A stretch of 64,000 nt of DNA from Pseudoduganella danionis. GTDB taxonomy: Bacteria > Pseudomonadota > Gammaproteobacteria > Burkholderiales > Burkholderiaceae_D. The stretch lies in the NCBI RefSeq assembly GCF_009720775.1, contig NZ_WNKW01000001.1:1798001-1862000 (forward strand), in the 5' to 3' direction. Every line of letters starts with the position of its first letter. Within the stretch, counting starts at the first letter, position 1. Below, piece by piece: positions 57,484 through 64,000 of the stretch. A program made the position numbers and the translations under genes. The notes beneath the pieces were generated by a model, which was not told where the DNA came from, searched no databases, and was given only the letters and a program-made list of their open reading frames with translations.

Positions 57484-58050
57484 ATGACGATTAAAAGCGA
57501 TAAATGGATACGCCGGATGGCGGAGCAGCACGGGATGATCGAGCCTTTCTTCCCCGATCAGGTACGTCAGGAAGAGGGCCGCAAGGTGATTTCCTACGGC
57601 ACTTCGTCGTATGGCTACGATATCCGCTGCGCCGATGAATTCAAGGTCTTCACCAACATCAACAGCACCATCGTCGATCCGAAGAACTTCGATTCGAATT
57701 CTTTCGTGGATGTGAAAAGCGATGTCTGCATCATTCCGCCGAACTCGTTCGCGCTGGCCCGCACCATGGAGTACTTCCGTATTCCGCGCGGCGTGCTGAC
57801 CGTCTGCCTCGGCAAATCGACCTACGCCCGTTGCGGCATCATCGTCAACGTGACGCCGTTCGAACCCGAGTGGGAAGGCTATGTCACGCTGGAGTTTTCG
57901 AACACCACCCCGCTGCCTGCCAAGATCTACGCTGGCGAAGGTTGCGCCCAGGTGTTGTTCTTCGAGAGCGATGAAATCTGCGAAGTGTCCTACAAAGACC
58001 GTAACGGCAAGTATCAGGGCCAGCACGGCGTGACGCTGCCCAAGGCTTAA
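57484..58050 (+). CDS. dcd: dCTP deaminase
   Basis: 188-aa enzyme deaminating dCTP to dUTP in dTTP synthesis (cytosol, trimer). Family motifs: [47 protein letters not shown] (catalytic Glu follows) and [26 protein letters not shown]. Length is exactly the family norm. A CpxR-like site lies 8 nt after the stop but belongs to the next gene. Confidence 0.96.
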   Translation: MTIKSDKWIRRMAEQHGMIEPFFPDQVRQEEGRKVISYGTSSYGYDIRCADEFKVFTNINSTIVDPKNFDSNSFVDVKSDVCIIPPNSFALARTMEYFRIPRGVLTVCLGKSTYARCGIIVNVTPFEPEWEGYVTLEFSNTTPLPAKIYAGEGCAQVLFFESDEICEVSYKDRNGKYQGQHGVTLPKA

Positions 58051-58058
58051 GCGCAGGC

Positions 58059-58073
58059 TTTACCCATCTTTAC
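58059..58073 (+). promoter_or_regulatory. CpxR-type box upstream of the FlxA-like gene
   Basis: TTTAC-CCATC-TTTAC; on the minus strand GTAAA-N5-GTAAA, an exact match to the CpxR consensus. It is 72 nt before the FlxA-like start at 58145. Confidence 0.65.
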
Positions 58074-58144
58074 ACTGTGCAGGCTATGTCCTGCACAAAC
58101 GCGACCGTTAACTACATTAATGGTAACGTTTTAGGGAGGTAAAG

Positions 58145-58498
58145 ATGGTTAGCGCAGTAGGTTTCAGTACATCGGCAAGTGCCGCCAGCAGCAGTTCGGA
58201 TAGCAGCAGTGCAATTGCCGCGCTACAGAAGCAGCTGCAAAGTTTGCAGAAAGATCTGGTCGAGGCCAACAAGGACACGTCCGAATCCGGCAAGCAGAAA
58301 GCCCAGCTGATCGAAGCGCAGGTGCAGGCCATACAGGCCCAGATCGCCGCGCTGCAGGCCGCTGCGGCACAGAAGGCGGCCCAGCAGGCGTCACAGCAGA
58401 GCAGCTCGCAGCAAAGCTCGGCGAGCAACAGCACGAGTGCCAGCACGAGCGACAAGCGCTATGACACGGTCGGTAGCGTGATCGATACGACGGCCTGA
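58145..58498 (+). CDS. FlxA-like small coiled-coil protein
   Basis: 117 aa, no signal peptide. Low-complexity Ser/Ala N-terminus (1-25), a coiled coil (about 25-75: LQKQLQSLQKDLVEANKDT and KAQLIEAQVQAIQAQIAAL), then a Gln/Ser-rich tail. Matches the FlxA-like family, whose function is unknown. GGGAGG 6 nt before the ATG. A perfect CpxR-like box lies upstream and the Cpx-like genes are next to it, so stress control is likely. Cellular location uncertain. Confidence 0.7.
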   Translation: MVSAVGFSTSASAASSSSDSSSAIAALQKQLQSLQKDLVEANKDTSESGKQKAQLIEAQVQAIQAQIAALQAAAAQKAAQQASQQSSSQQSSASNSTSASTSDKRYDTVGSVIDTTA

Positions 58499-58536
58499 TG
58501 GTCGCGCAGGGCGGGGGCGGATGCAGCCCCTGCCGC

Positions 58537-60033
58537 TCAGCGCTTGAGCGGCAAACGCAGTTCCACACACAAGCCACCACCGTCGCGGTTGGTGGCTTTT
58601 ATTTTGCCGCCATGGGCTTCCACCACATGGCGGGCAATCGCCAGCCCCAGCCCATGGCCTTCCACGCCAGCGTTACTGGAGCGGAAGAAGGGCTGGAAGA
58701 TGGTATCGAGGTCCTGCTCTGCCACGCCGGGGCCGCGATCCAGTACGCGCAAGGTCAGCCAGCGCCCGCCCTGTGGGGTGTCCGCATGTAGCTCGACCAG
58801 TCCGTGCTCGGGGCTGTGCTTGATGGCATTGCGCACCACGTTTTCGATGGCGCGCGCCAGCAGTTCGGCCTGGCCGGAAACGATCACGTCCGTATTGCCA
58901 TGCAGTTGTACTTCGCGCTGCAGGCTGCGGGCTTCAAACGCCGCATCGTCGGTAATCTGTTCCAGCAGTTCGGCCATGCCGACTTCTTCCTGACTGGTGC
59001 GGATGGCGCCCGCTTCCAGCCGCGACAGGGTCAGCAGTTCGCCCACCAGTTTATCCATGCGCACGCTTTCCAGTTCGATGCGCTGCATCGACGCCGCCAT
59101 CTTTTCCGGCTGCTGGTGGGCCAGTCCGATCGCGGCCTGCAACCGCGCCAGCGGCGAGCGCAGTTCGTGCGACACATCATGCAGCAGACGGGTCTGGCCA
59201 TCGATCAGGGTGCGCAAACGCTCCGTCATGCGGTCGAAGTCGCGCCCCAGATCGTTGAGTTCGGCGCTACCCGTGCCACGGCCGAAGCGCGGTGCCAGAT
59301 CGCCCTCGGCAGCCGCATCGAAGGCCTGACGCAGCGCGCGTATAGGGCGTGAGAAATACCAGGCCAGGATGACCGAGAACAGCAGGCTGGCCAGCGTAGC
59401 GGCGGCCAATGGTATCCATGGCGTCATGGGGCCACGGTGCATGCCGCCACGACCGTCGAAGCCGTCGCGTGGTGGCGGCGGACGCGACTGATCCGGCTGG
59501 GCCGCACCCGCAGCGTTGATGTCGCGGGCTTCGCCACCGTTGCGGTGCGGCTCGGGGCCGTGGCGCTGGCCCGGCAATTCCAGCAGCTTGGGCTCGGTCA
59601 GGCTTTTCAGGATGGGGCGGTCCAGATTGAAGCCATGGGCCGGCAGATACAGTAAATAGAGTTTGCCATCGGCACCGCGTTGCTGGCGCAGGCCGCGCTG
59701 GCGTTCATCGCGCTTAAGCATGGCGCGGGCTTCGTTCACGGTGGCAGCGCTGAATTCGCGCCCCAGCAGTTCGTGGTTCTGCTCATCGATGGCGTACACC
59801 TGATAGCGCCCACCGGCTTCCAGCATGCGGCGCAGCGCGGCACTGCCGCCGAATTCCAGCGTGCTGGCCGCTGCATTGATGGCCATTTCAGCGGGTGGGC
59901 TGGTGTCAACACTGCGCAACTGGTTTTCCGATTGCGCTCGGCTGCGCAGCCAGACTGCGCCACCTATGCCTATGGTGGCCGTCAGCTGGGCCAGCAGTAT
60001 GCAGACAAAGAATTTCCAGAACAGGCGGCCCAC
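58537..60033 (-). CDS. Sensor histidine kinase, CpxA-like
   Basis: 498-aa inner-membrane kinase. Membrane segments near residues 5-30 and 205-225 enclose a ~175-aa periplasmic sensor; HAMP follows (PIRALRQAFDAAAEGDLAPR). H-box LLHDVSHELRSPLARLQ (His autophosphorylated), N-box NVVRNAIKHSPEHG, G1 DRGPGVAEQDL and G2 GHGLGLAIARHVVEAHGG. The gene follows the response regulator by 4 nt. CpxA identity is inferred from the regulator, the CpxP/Spy-like gene and the CpxR-type boxes; the periplasmic part has a His/Pro/Arg-rich segment (QRHGPEPHRNGGE). Confidence 0.85.
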   Translation of the reverse strand: MGRLFWKFFVCILLAQLTATIGIGGAVWLRSRAQSENQLRSVDTSPPAEMAINAAASTLEFGGSAALRRMLEAGGRYQVYAIDEQNHELLGREFSAATVNEARAMLKRDERQRGLRQQRGADGKLYLLYLPAHGFNLDRPILKSLTEPKLLELPGQRHGPEPHRNGGEARDINAAGAAQPDQSRPPPPRDGFDGRGGMHRGPMTPWIPLAAATLASLLFSVILAWYFSRPIRALRQAFDAAAEGDLAPRFGRGTGSAELNDLGRDFDRMTERLRTLIDGQTRLLHDVSHELRSPLARLQAAIGLAHQQPEKMAASMQRIELESVRMDKLVGELLTLSRLEAGAIRTSQEEVGMAELLEQITDDAAFEARSLQREVQLHGNTDVIVSGQAELLARAIENVVRNAIKHSPEHGLVELHADTPQGGRWLTLRVLDRGPGVAEQDLDTIFQPFFRSSNAGVEGHGLGLAIARHVVEAHGGKIKATNRDGGGLCVELRLPLKR

Positions 60034-60037
60034 AGGC

Positions 60038-60730
60038 TTATTCCTTGATGAGCTGGTAGCCTAGCCGGTACACCGTTTGCAGGCAGGAACGGCCATCGGC
60101 GATGGTGCCGAGCTTGTGGCGCAGGCTGCTCAGATGCACGTCAATATTACGGTCGAAGCGGGCCAGCGGGCGGCCTAGTCCCTGTTCCGACAGGGTGTTC
60201 TTGCTGACTGGCTTGCCGGCATTACGGGCCAGTACTTCCAGCAGATTGAATTCCGTGCTGGTCAGTTCCAGCTTGTTGCCCGCCCACGCAGCGCGGCGCT
60301 GTTCCGGCCACATGGTTAGCTGGCCGACGGTCAGTGTGGCCGGCATGCCGTTGTCGAGCGGGGCACTCTGGGCGCGGCGCAGGATCGCGCGTATGCGGGC
60401 CGTCAGCTCGCGTGGGGTGCAGGGCTTGGTGACATAATCATCGGCACCCAGCTCCAGGCCGACGATGCGGTCGGTATCGTCGCCGCGCGCCGTCAGCATC
60501 AGGATGGGCAACTGGCTGTGGGTGCGGATGCGGCGCAGCGTCTCTAGCCCGTTCATGCGCGGCATCATCACGTCGAGCACGGCAATGGCATAGCTGCCGG
60601 TGCCTGCCTCGGCCGTTCCGGCCTCGCCATCGTGCACCGTTTTCACTTCGAAGCCTTCTTGCTCCAGATATTCCTGAAACATGCTTACCAGTTCGACGTC
60701 GTCGTCGATCAGCAGAACCTTGCTCTTCAT
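60038..60730 (-). CDS. OmpR/CpxR-type response regulator
   Basis: 230 aa. Receiver domain (about 1-120) with the acidic pair in LLIDDDVEL, phosphorylated Asp in AVLDVMMPRMNG and Lys in DYVTKPCTPREL; C-terminal winged helix (about 135-230) with STEFNLLEVLARNAGKPVSKNTLSEQGLGR and DVHLSSLRHKLG. First gene of the regulator-kinase operon. Two GTAAA-N5-GTAAA sites upstream indicate autoregulation, as for CpxR. Confidence 0.9.
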   Translation of the reverse strand: MKSKVLLIDDDVELVSMFQEYLEQEGFEVKTVHDGEAGTAEAGTGSYAIAVLDVMMPRMNGLETLRRIRTHSQLPILMLTARGDDTDRIVGLELGADDYVTKPCTPRELTARIRAILRRAQSAPLDNGMPATLTVGQLTMWPEQRRAAWAGNKLELTSTEFNLLEVLARNAGKPVSKNTLSEQGLGRPLARFDRNIDVHLSSLRHKLGTIADGRSCLQTVYRLGYQLIKE

Positions 60731-60794
60731 TGCAACCCAACATGATGTGTGAATAGACCGATCATAGCAGTACGCGCGGGCGTAGCGGCGGGGT

Positions 60795-60809
60795 TTTACC
60801 CGCTTTTAC
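60795..60809. promoter_or_regulatory. CpxR-type box 1 in the regulator/LTXXQ divergent gap
   Basis: TTTAC-CCGCT-TTTAC (minus strand GTAAA-N5-GTAAA). It is 64 nt before the regulator start and 116 nt before the LTXXQ gene. Confidence 0.65.
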
Positions 60810-60838
60810 AAAGTGTTTCCACAAATCAATTGATTGGC

Positions 60839-60853
60839 TTTACATCGATTTAC
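60839..60853. promoter_or_regulatory. CpxR-type box 2 in the regulator/LTXXQ divergent gap
   Basis: TTTAC-ATCGA-TTTAC, a second exact match, 44 bp (about four helical turns) from box 1 and 72 nt before the LTXXQ gene start. The equal distance of 72 nt to the start of the FlxA-like gene at 58145 is notable. Confidence 0.65.
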
Positions 60854-60925
60854 CTATGGCTAACGTTGCTTAACAAACAGCGCGCCGACAATGGTAGCTC
60901 TTACTACCAGACGAGGATTGCAACG

Positions 60926-61546
60926 ATGAAAATTAAGAATGCCAGCGCAACTCAATTCCTGCTGGCGGGACTGCTGGCCTTGCCGCTATTGCCCGGCCAT
61001 GGTCTGGCCAGCGCCACGGAACTGGACGTGGATGGCGCACCTGCCCATCCTCACATGCTGCAAAGCGGCCCGGGCGCGAAGCCGGTGCCGGTTCGCGCCG
61101 AGGGCGGCGAAGCACGCCCAGGCGGCGCAGCGAATGGCGGCCACAACCACGCCGAAGGTCCGGGACCGCAGGGCGGCATGGGGCCAGAACGCGGCCACCC
61201 ACCTGTGGGTGAAATGGGCCCGGGCCACCGTGCTCCCTTCCTGCACGGCATAGATCTGACGGAAGCACAGCAGGACAAAGTGTTCGCGATTTTGCATGCA
61301 CAAGCGCCCTATCTGCGCGAGCAGGGCAAGGCTGCCGCCAAGGCCAACGAAGCGCTGCGTGCACTCGGCCACGCCGAGCAGTACGACGATGCCAAAGCAG
61401 TGGCACTGGCCAAGGAAGCCGCTACGGCCATGAGCAACATCGCGTTGCAGCAGGTGCGCACCGAACAGAAATTGCTGGCGGTACTCAGCGCGGAACAGCG
61501 TAAGAAGCTGGCCGATCGCCCTTTGCCACCGCAGTCACGCCCTTGA
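60926..61546 (+). CDS. Periplasmic LTXXQ protein (Spy/CpxP-like)
   Basis: 206 aa with a signal peptide (about 1-30, LASATE cut), a Gly/Pro/His-rich linker (about 35-105) and a helical C-terminus with the LTXXQ motif LTEAQQDKVFAIL and a second copy LSAEQRKKL. The Spy/CpxP fold is an envelope chaperone and, for CpxP, a negative partner of CpxA. GAGG 8 nt before ATG 60926; the longer frame would start upstream of the promoter. First gene of a three-gene operon. The His-rich linker may bind metal. Confidence 0.85.
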   Translation: MKIKNASATQFLLAGLLALPLLPGHGLASATELDVDGAPAHPHMLQSGPGAKPVPVRAEGGEARPGGAANGGHNHAEGPGPQGGMGPERGHPPVGEMGPGHRAPFLHGIDLTEAQQDKVFAILHAQAPYLREQGKAAAKANEALRALGHAEQYDDAKAVALAKEAATAMSNIALQQVRTEQKLLAVLSAEQRKKLADRPLPPQSRP

Positions 61547-61574
61547 ATCGCTGTCACAACGTTAGGAGTGAACC

Positions 61575-62285
61575 ATGTCCATTAATGCCCTGAGTAACAG
61601 CAGCACCAGCCAGTTAAGTTTCCTTAGCCGTGTAGGCAGCAGTGCCAGCAGCAGCACCGAAGCGAGCCGTGGCGCACCGCCGCCCAAGCCGCCGGAAGGG
61701 GGCGGTTTTGCCTCCGCCATTGCCGATGCCCTGAAGTCTATCGGCATCGATGATTCCAGTTTCTCCAGTAGCAGTAGCACCAGCAGCACCAGCAGCGCTA
61801 GCAGTGATAGCAGCACCAGCACCAGTAGCGACAGCGTGTCCGATGCACTGGGCAGTTTCCTGCAAAGCCTGATGGGCGCGTTGCATGCCCAGAGTAGCGG
61901 CAGCAGCGGTAGTGGCGAAGCACCGCCCTATGGTGGCGAAGGCCAGGGTGGTGGTCCCGGTGCTGGCGGACCCGGTCGCATGGAATCGGACCTGCAAAGC
62001 CTGCTTTCCAAGCTAAGCTCAGGCTCGAGCGACAGCAGCGCGAGCAGTGACAGCAGCGATGCGGTGAGCGAGCTCGAAAGCAGCTTCGCCAATTTGCTCG
62101 ACAAGCTGGGTGTCAGCGCCAGCACCACCAGCGTCAGCAGCGATGGCACCGACGGTACCGACAGCACCAGCAGCAGCACCAGCAGCTCGGATACCAGCAG
62201 CAAGCTGGCCGCCTTCCTGCAAGCGCTGGCGAGCAAAGTGGAGAACCGCGGTAGCAGCGGTAATCTGGTCAATACTACGGTTTAA
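61575..62285 (+). CDS. Ser-rich protein with amphipathic-helix repeats, unknown
   Basis: 236 aa, about one third Ser, no signal peptide and no recognised domain. The long Ser/Thr/Gly tracts separate five short amphipathic helices with a common look: FASAIADALKSIGI, ALGSFLQSLMGALHAQ, SDLQSLLSKLSS, ANLLDKLGVS and LAAFLQALASKV. This looks like a degenerate internal repeat. GGAG before the ATG. Sits 28 nt after the LTXXQ gene and 11 nt before the next, so it is in the Cpx-type operon. Secretion route, if any, is unknown. Confidence 0.7.
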   Translation: MSINALSNSSTSQLSFLSRVGSSASSSTEASRGAPPPKPPEGGGFASAIADALKSIGIDDSSFSSSSSTSSTSSASSDSSTSTSSDSVSDALGSFLQSLMGALHAQSSGSSGSGEAPPYGGEGQGGGPGAGGPGRMESDLQSLLSKLSSGSSDSSASSDSSDAVSELESSFANLLDKLGVSASTTSVSSDGTDGTDSTSSSTSSSDTSSKLAAFLQALASKVENRGSSGNLVNTTV

Positions 62286-62296
62286 ACAGGATGCCC

Positions 62297-63193
62297 ATGA
62301 AGCATAACGACAACGCCCATGGCCACAGTCTGGCGGAAGACCTGAGCACCATGCTCAAGCTGGGTAGCGACCGGCGCCAGACTCTGCGCTGGCTGCTGGC
62401 CGGCGCGTCCGCTCTGCCACTGGCAAGCTGTGGTGGCGGTAGCAGTACCACGGCTGCCTCCAGCACGAGCAGCACAAGCACTGGCACCAGCACCACCGGC
62501 ACCAGCACGACCACGCCGGGCACCAGCACCACGCCGACCAACGGCGCCTGCAGCGTAATACCGGAAGAAACGGGCGGTCCTTATCCCGGTGATGGCACCA
62601 ACAGCAATAGCAGTGGCATAGTCAACGTGCTGACTCAACTGGGCGTGGTGCGCAGTGACATCCGCAGCAGCTTCAACGGCATGACGGGCACGGCTGCGGG
62701 CGTGCCCCTCACGATCAAGCTGCAGGTAGTGAATGCGAATGGCAGTTGCGCAGCCTTGGCTGACTGCGCCGTCTATCTGTGGCACTGCGACCGTGATGGC
62801 AACTATTCGCTGTACTCGAGTGGCGTCACGCAGCAGAACTATCTGCGGGGCGTGCAGGCGGCCGATAGCAATGGCAGTCTGACATTCCAGACCATCTTCC
62901 CGGGCTGCTATTCGGGCCGTATGCCGCATGTGCATTTCGAAGTCTATCCTTCATTGGCCAAGAGTACCAGCGCGGCCAACCGGCTGAAGACGTCGCAATT
63001 CACTTTCCCGATGGCGACCTTGAACGAAGTCTACGCAACGACGGGTTACAGTACCAGCGTACGCAATCTAGCCCAGATCAGCTACGCGACCGACAATATC
63101 TTCAGCGATGGTTATTCCCTGCAGATGGCCACGGTCACGGGCAACCCAACAGATGGCTATGTGGCCACGCTGACGCTGGCGGTGGCCAGCTAA
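62297..63193 (+). CDS. Tat-type lipoprotein with intradiol dioxygenase fold
   Basis: 298 aa. Twin-arginine segment DRRQTLRWLLAG, then lipobox LASC (Cys45) and a Ser/Thr linker (~45-85), so a folded enzyme exported by Tat and lipidated. The body matches intradiol ring-cleavage dioxygenases: VIPEETGGPYPGD, LWHCDRDGNYSLY (Tyr170) and FPGCYSGRMPHVHFEVY (Tyr205, His211, His213), giving all four iron ligands. An ATG at 62291 also exists; AGGA fits ATG 62297 better. Substrate unknown; an aromatic diol in the envelope is likely. Last gene of the operon. Confidence 0.8.
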   Translation: MKHNDNAHGHSLAEDLSTMLKLGSDRRQTLRWLLAGASALPLASCGGGSSTTAASSTSSTSTGTSTTGTSTTTPGTSTTPTNGACSVIPEETGGPYPGDGTNSNSSGIVNVLTQLGVVRSDIRSSFNGMTGTAAGVPLTIKLQVVNANGSCAALADCAVYLWHCDRDGNYSLYSSGVTQQNYLRGVQAADSNGSLTFQTIFPGCYSGRMPHVHFEVYPSLAKSTSAANRLKTSQFTFPMATLNEVYATTGYSTSVRNLAQISYATDNIFSDGYSLQMATVTGNPTDGYVATLTLAVAS

Positions 63194-63197
63194 GCAG

Positions 63198-63235
63198 AAA
63201 AGGGCAGGCGGCCGGTGGATGCCGGCGGCCTGCCC
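63198..63235 (-). terminator. Terminator of the right-end gene (minus strand)
   Basis: GGGCAGGC-G-GCCGG and CCGGC-G-GCCTGCCC pair with one mismatch; on the minus strand the stem is followed by TTTTC. It may also stop the converging operon. Confidence 0.7.
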
Positions 63236-63253
63236 AGGTGGGACGGGGCAGTG

Positions 63254-64000
63254 TTACAGCAAGCCGTCGATAGTGGCGTTCAGCTGGGCCTTGAGGCCCA
63301 CCAGATCGACCGTGCTACCGCTGCCATGAGCCACTTCCGTGTAGATGCCATCACCATTGCCGTCATGGTATAGCTCGTAGCTGGTGTGGCTGCCGCGCGT
63401 CTGCACTTCCAGCACATAGCCCGCTTCCAGTTGCTTGTAGGTGGTGTTGCTGCCTACGGTCAGCGTGCTGGTGCTGCCGTCGGCGCGCACCTGCTGCACC
63501 TGTGTCACCGCGCCACTGGCATCGATGGTGAATTTGGCGCGGTCGCAGCCTTCCACATCGAGCACGGTGGTGGCGCTACCGGCCTGCACAAACGTCTTGG
63601 CATCCGACGCAATCACATACTGGCCAGCCGTGCTGCCCGCCACGTAGGTGATGGTCTCGACGACATTGTCATGCACGCTGGTTTCGACGATTTTGCCATC
63701 GGCACTCAGGGCATATTGGCTGGTCGGGGCGATAGCTTCGGCATGCGAGCTAGTGCCACGTACGTGCTGTACGCCCGTCACGACTCCGTCGCTGATGGTG
63801 AAGGTGTAGGCGCCGCCATTGCTGCTGGTCGTGTTGTTGAACACAGTCAGATCGGAGAAGATATGGTACAGACTGCTATCGCTGGCGTCCTGCACGAACT
63901 GTATGGTCTCGGTGGCTTTGGTGCCCGTGCGCGTCTCGGTGATGCTGCCGCTGGCGATGCTAAACGTGGCATCGGAGGGCAGGCGCATGGTGGATGTGTG
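63254..64000 (-). CDS. Repeat protein, partial (5' end outside window)
   Basis: At least 249 codons, open through the right edge, so the start is not in the window (an ATG at 63988 may be internal). No known domain. It has about three degenerate ~85-90-aa beta-rich units, recognisable by SITETRTG / KIVETSVH / YVLEVQTR each followed by a Y-rich strand (SLYHIFSDLTVF, QYVIASDAKTFV, SYELYHDGNGDGIYTE). DGNGDGIYTE looks like a calcium loop. Probably the end of a large secreted or surface protein. A terminator follows the stop. Confidence 0.65.
   Translation of the reverse strand, partial: HTSTMRLPSDATFSIASGSITETRTGTKATETIQFVQDASDSSLYHIFSDLTVFNNTTSSNGGAYTFTISDGVVTGVQHVRGTSSHAEAIAPTSQYALSADGKIVETSVHDNVVETITYVAGSTAGQYVIASDAKTFVQAGSATTVLDVEGCDRAKFTIDASGAVTQVQQVRADGSTSTLTVGSNTTYKQLEAGYVLEVQTRGSHTSYELYHDGNGDGIYTEVAHGSGSTVDLVGLKAQLNATIDGLL

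Noticed and set aside
61750..62200. Ser codon tracts as a phase-variation microsatellite
   Set aside because: The tracts mix AGC, AGT, TCC and ACC codons; there is no long pure simple repeat that would slip.

Overview
The window looks like a contiguous piece of core chromosome from a betaproteobacterium of the order Burkholderiales, most likely Oxalobacteraceae (Massilia / Duganella / Janthinobacterium type). The reasons are the high-GC coding style on both strands, two PEP-CTERM surface proteins, a family I.1-type lipase with its foldase, a fused livM-livG gene, a recJ-rpfE pair and a single-permease Lol transporter. Genes are packed with many 1-8 nt overlaps. I see no IS element, prophage, integron, CRISPR array, rRNA or tRNA.

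Layout. 1-9.1 kb: 3' part of rimO, metC-hisC and a low-molecular-weight protein phosphatase on +, facing serB, mfd and a cytosolic 5'-nucleotidase on -. 9.3-14.4 kb: choice-of-anchor-A PEP-CTERM protein, membrane diguanylate cyclase, lipase plus foldase (lipA-lifO), TetR-type regulator. 14.4-26.9 kb: housekeeping genes (PBP1A, glpD, POT peptide transporter, ppnN), a divergent LysR/SDR pair with a visible LTTR box, lysS, a HAD phosphatase and prfB with its programmed +1 frameshift. 27-38.7 kb: a plus-strand run starting with a CpdB-like outer-membrane lipoprotein and a Sel1 protein, then a branched-chain-type ABC transporter (livK-livH-livMG-livF), a YbaK-type editing protein, a secreted alpha/beta hydrolase and an 8-oxoguanine-deaminase-like amidohydrolase. 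38.6-42.9 kb (minus): DUF2288, a RES/Xre toxin-antitoxin pair with an elaborate operator, recJ and an RpfE-type protein. 43.1-50.2 kb: a 2069-aa secreted protein with 14 SdrD-B-like repeats, preceded by a 15-codon leader ORF and followed by a PEP-CTERM protein with a candidate thioester. 50.3-58.1 kb: lolC/F-lolD-tatD, a CsgG-like protein, comEC, an alpha/beta hydrolase and dcd.

58.1-63.2 kb is the most informative regulatory region. A Cpx-like two-component system (minus strand) is flanked by two plus-strand transcription units: an FlxA-like small protein, and an operon of an LTXXQ (Spy/CpxP) protein, a Ser-rich protein and a Tat-type intradiol-dioxygenase lipoprotein. Three exact GTAAA-N5-GTAAA sites (read on the minus strand), the CpxR consensus, lie in the two intergenic spaces, so the system probably controls itself and both units as an envelope-stress module containing uncharacterised proteins. 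The window ends in a partial repeat protein on the minus strand.

Translation starts were often moved downstream of the longest ORF on the basis of ribosome binding sites, signal peptides or family starts. All functional statements come from reading motifs and recalling families; no search was run.
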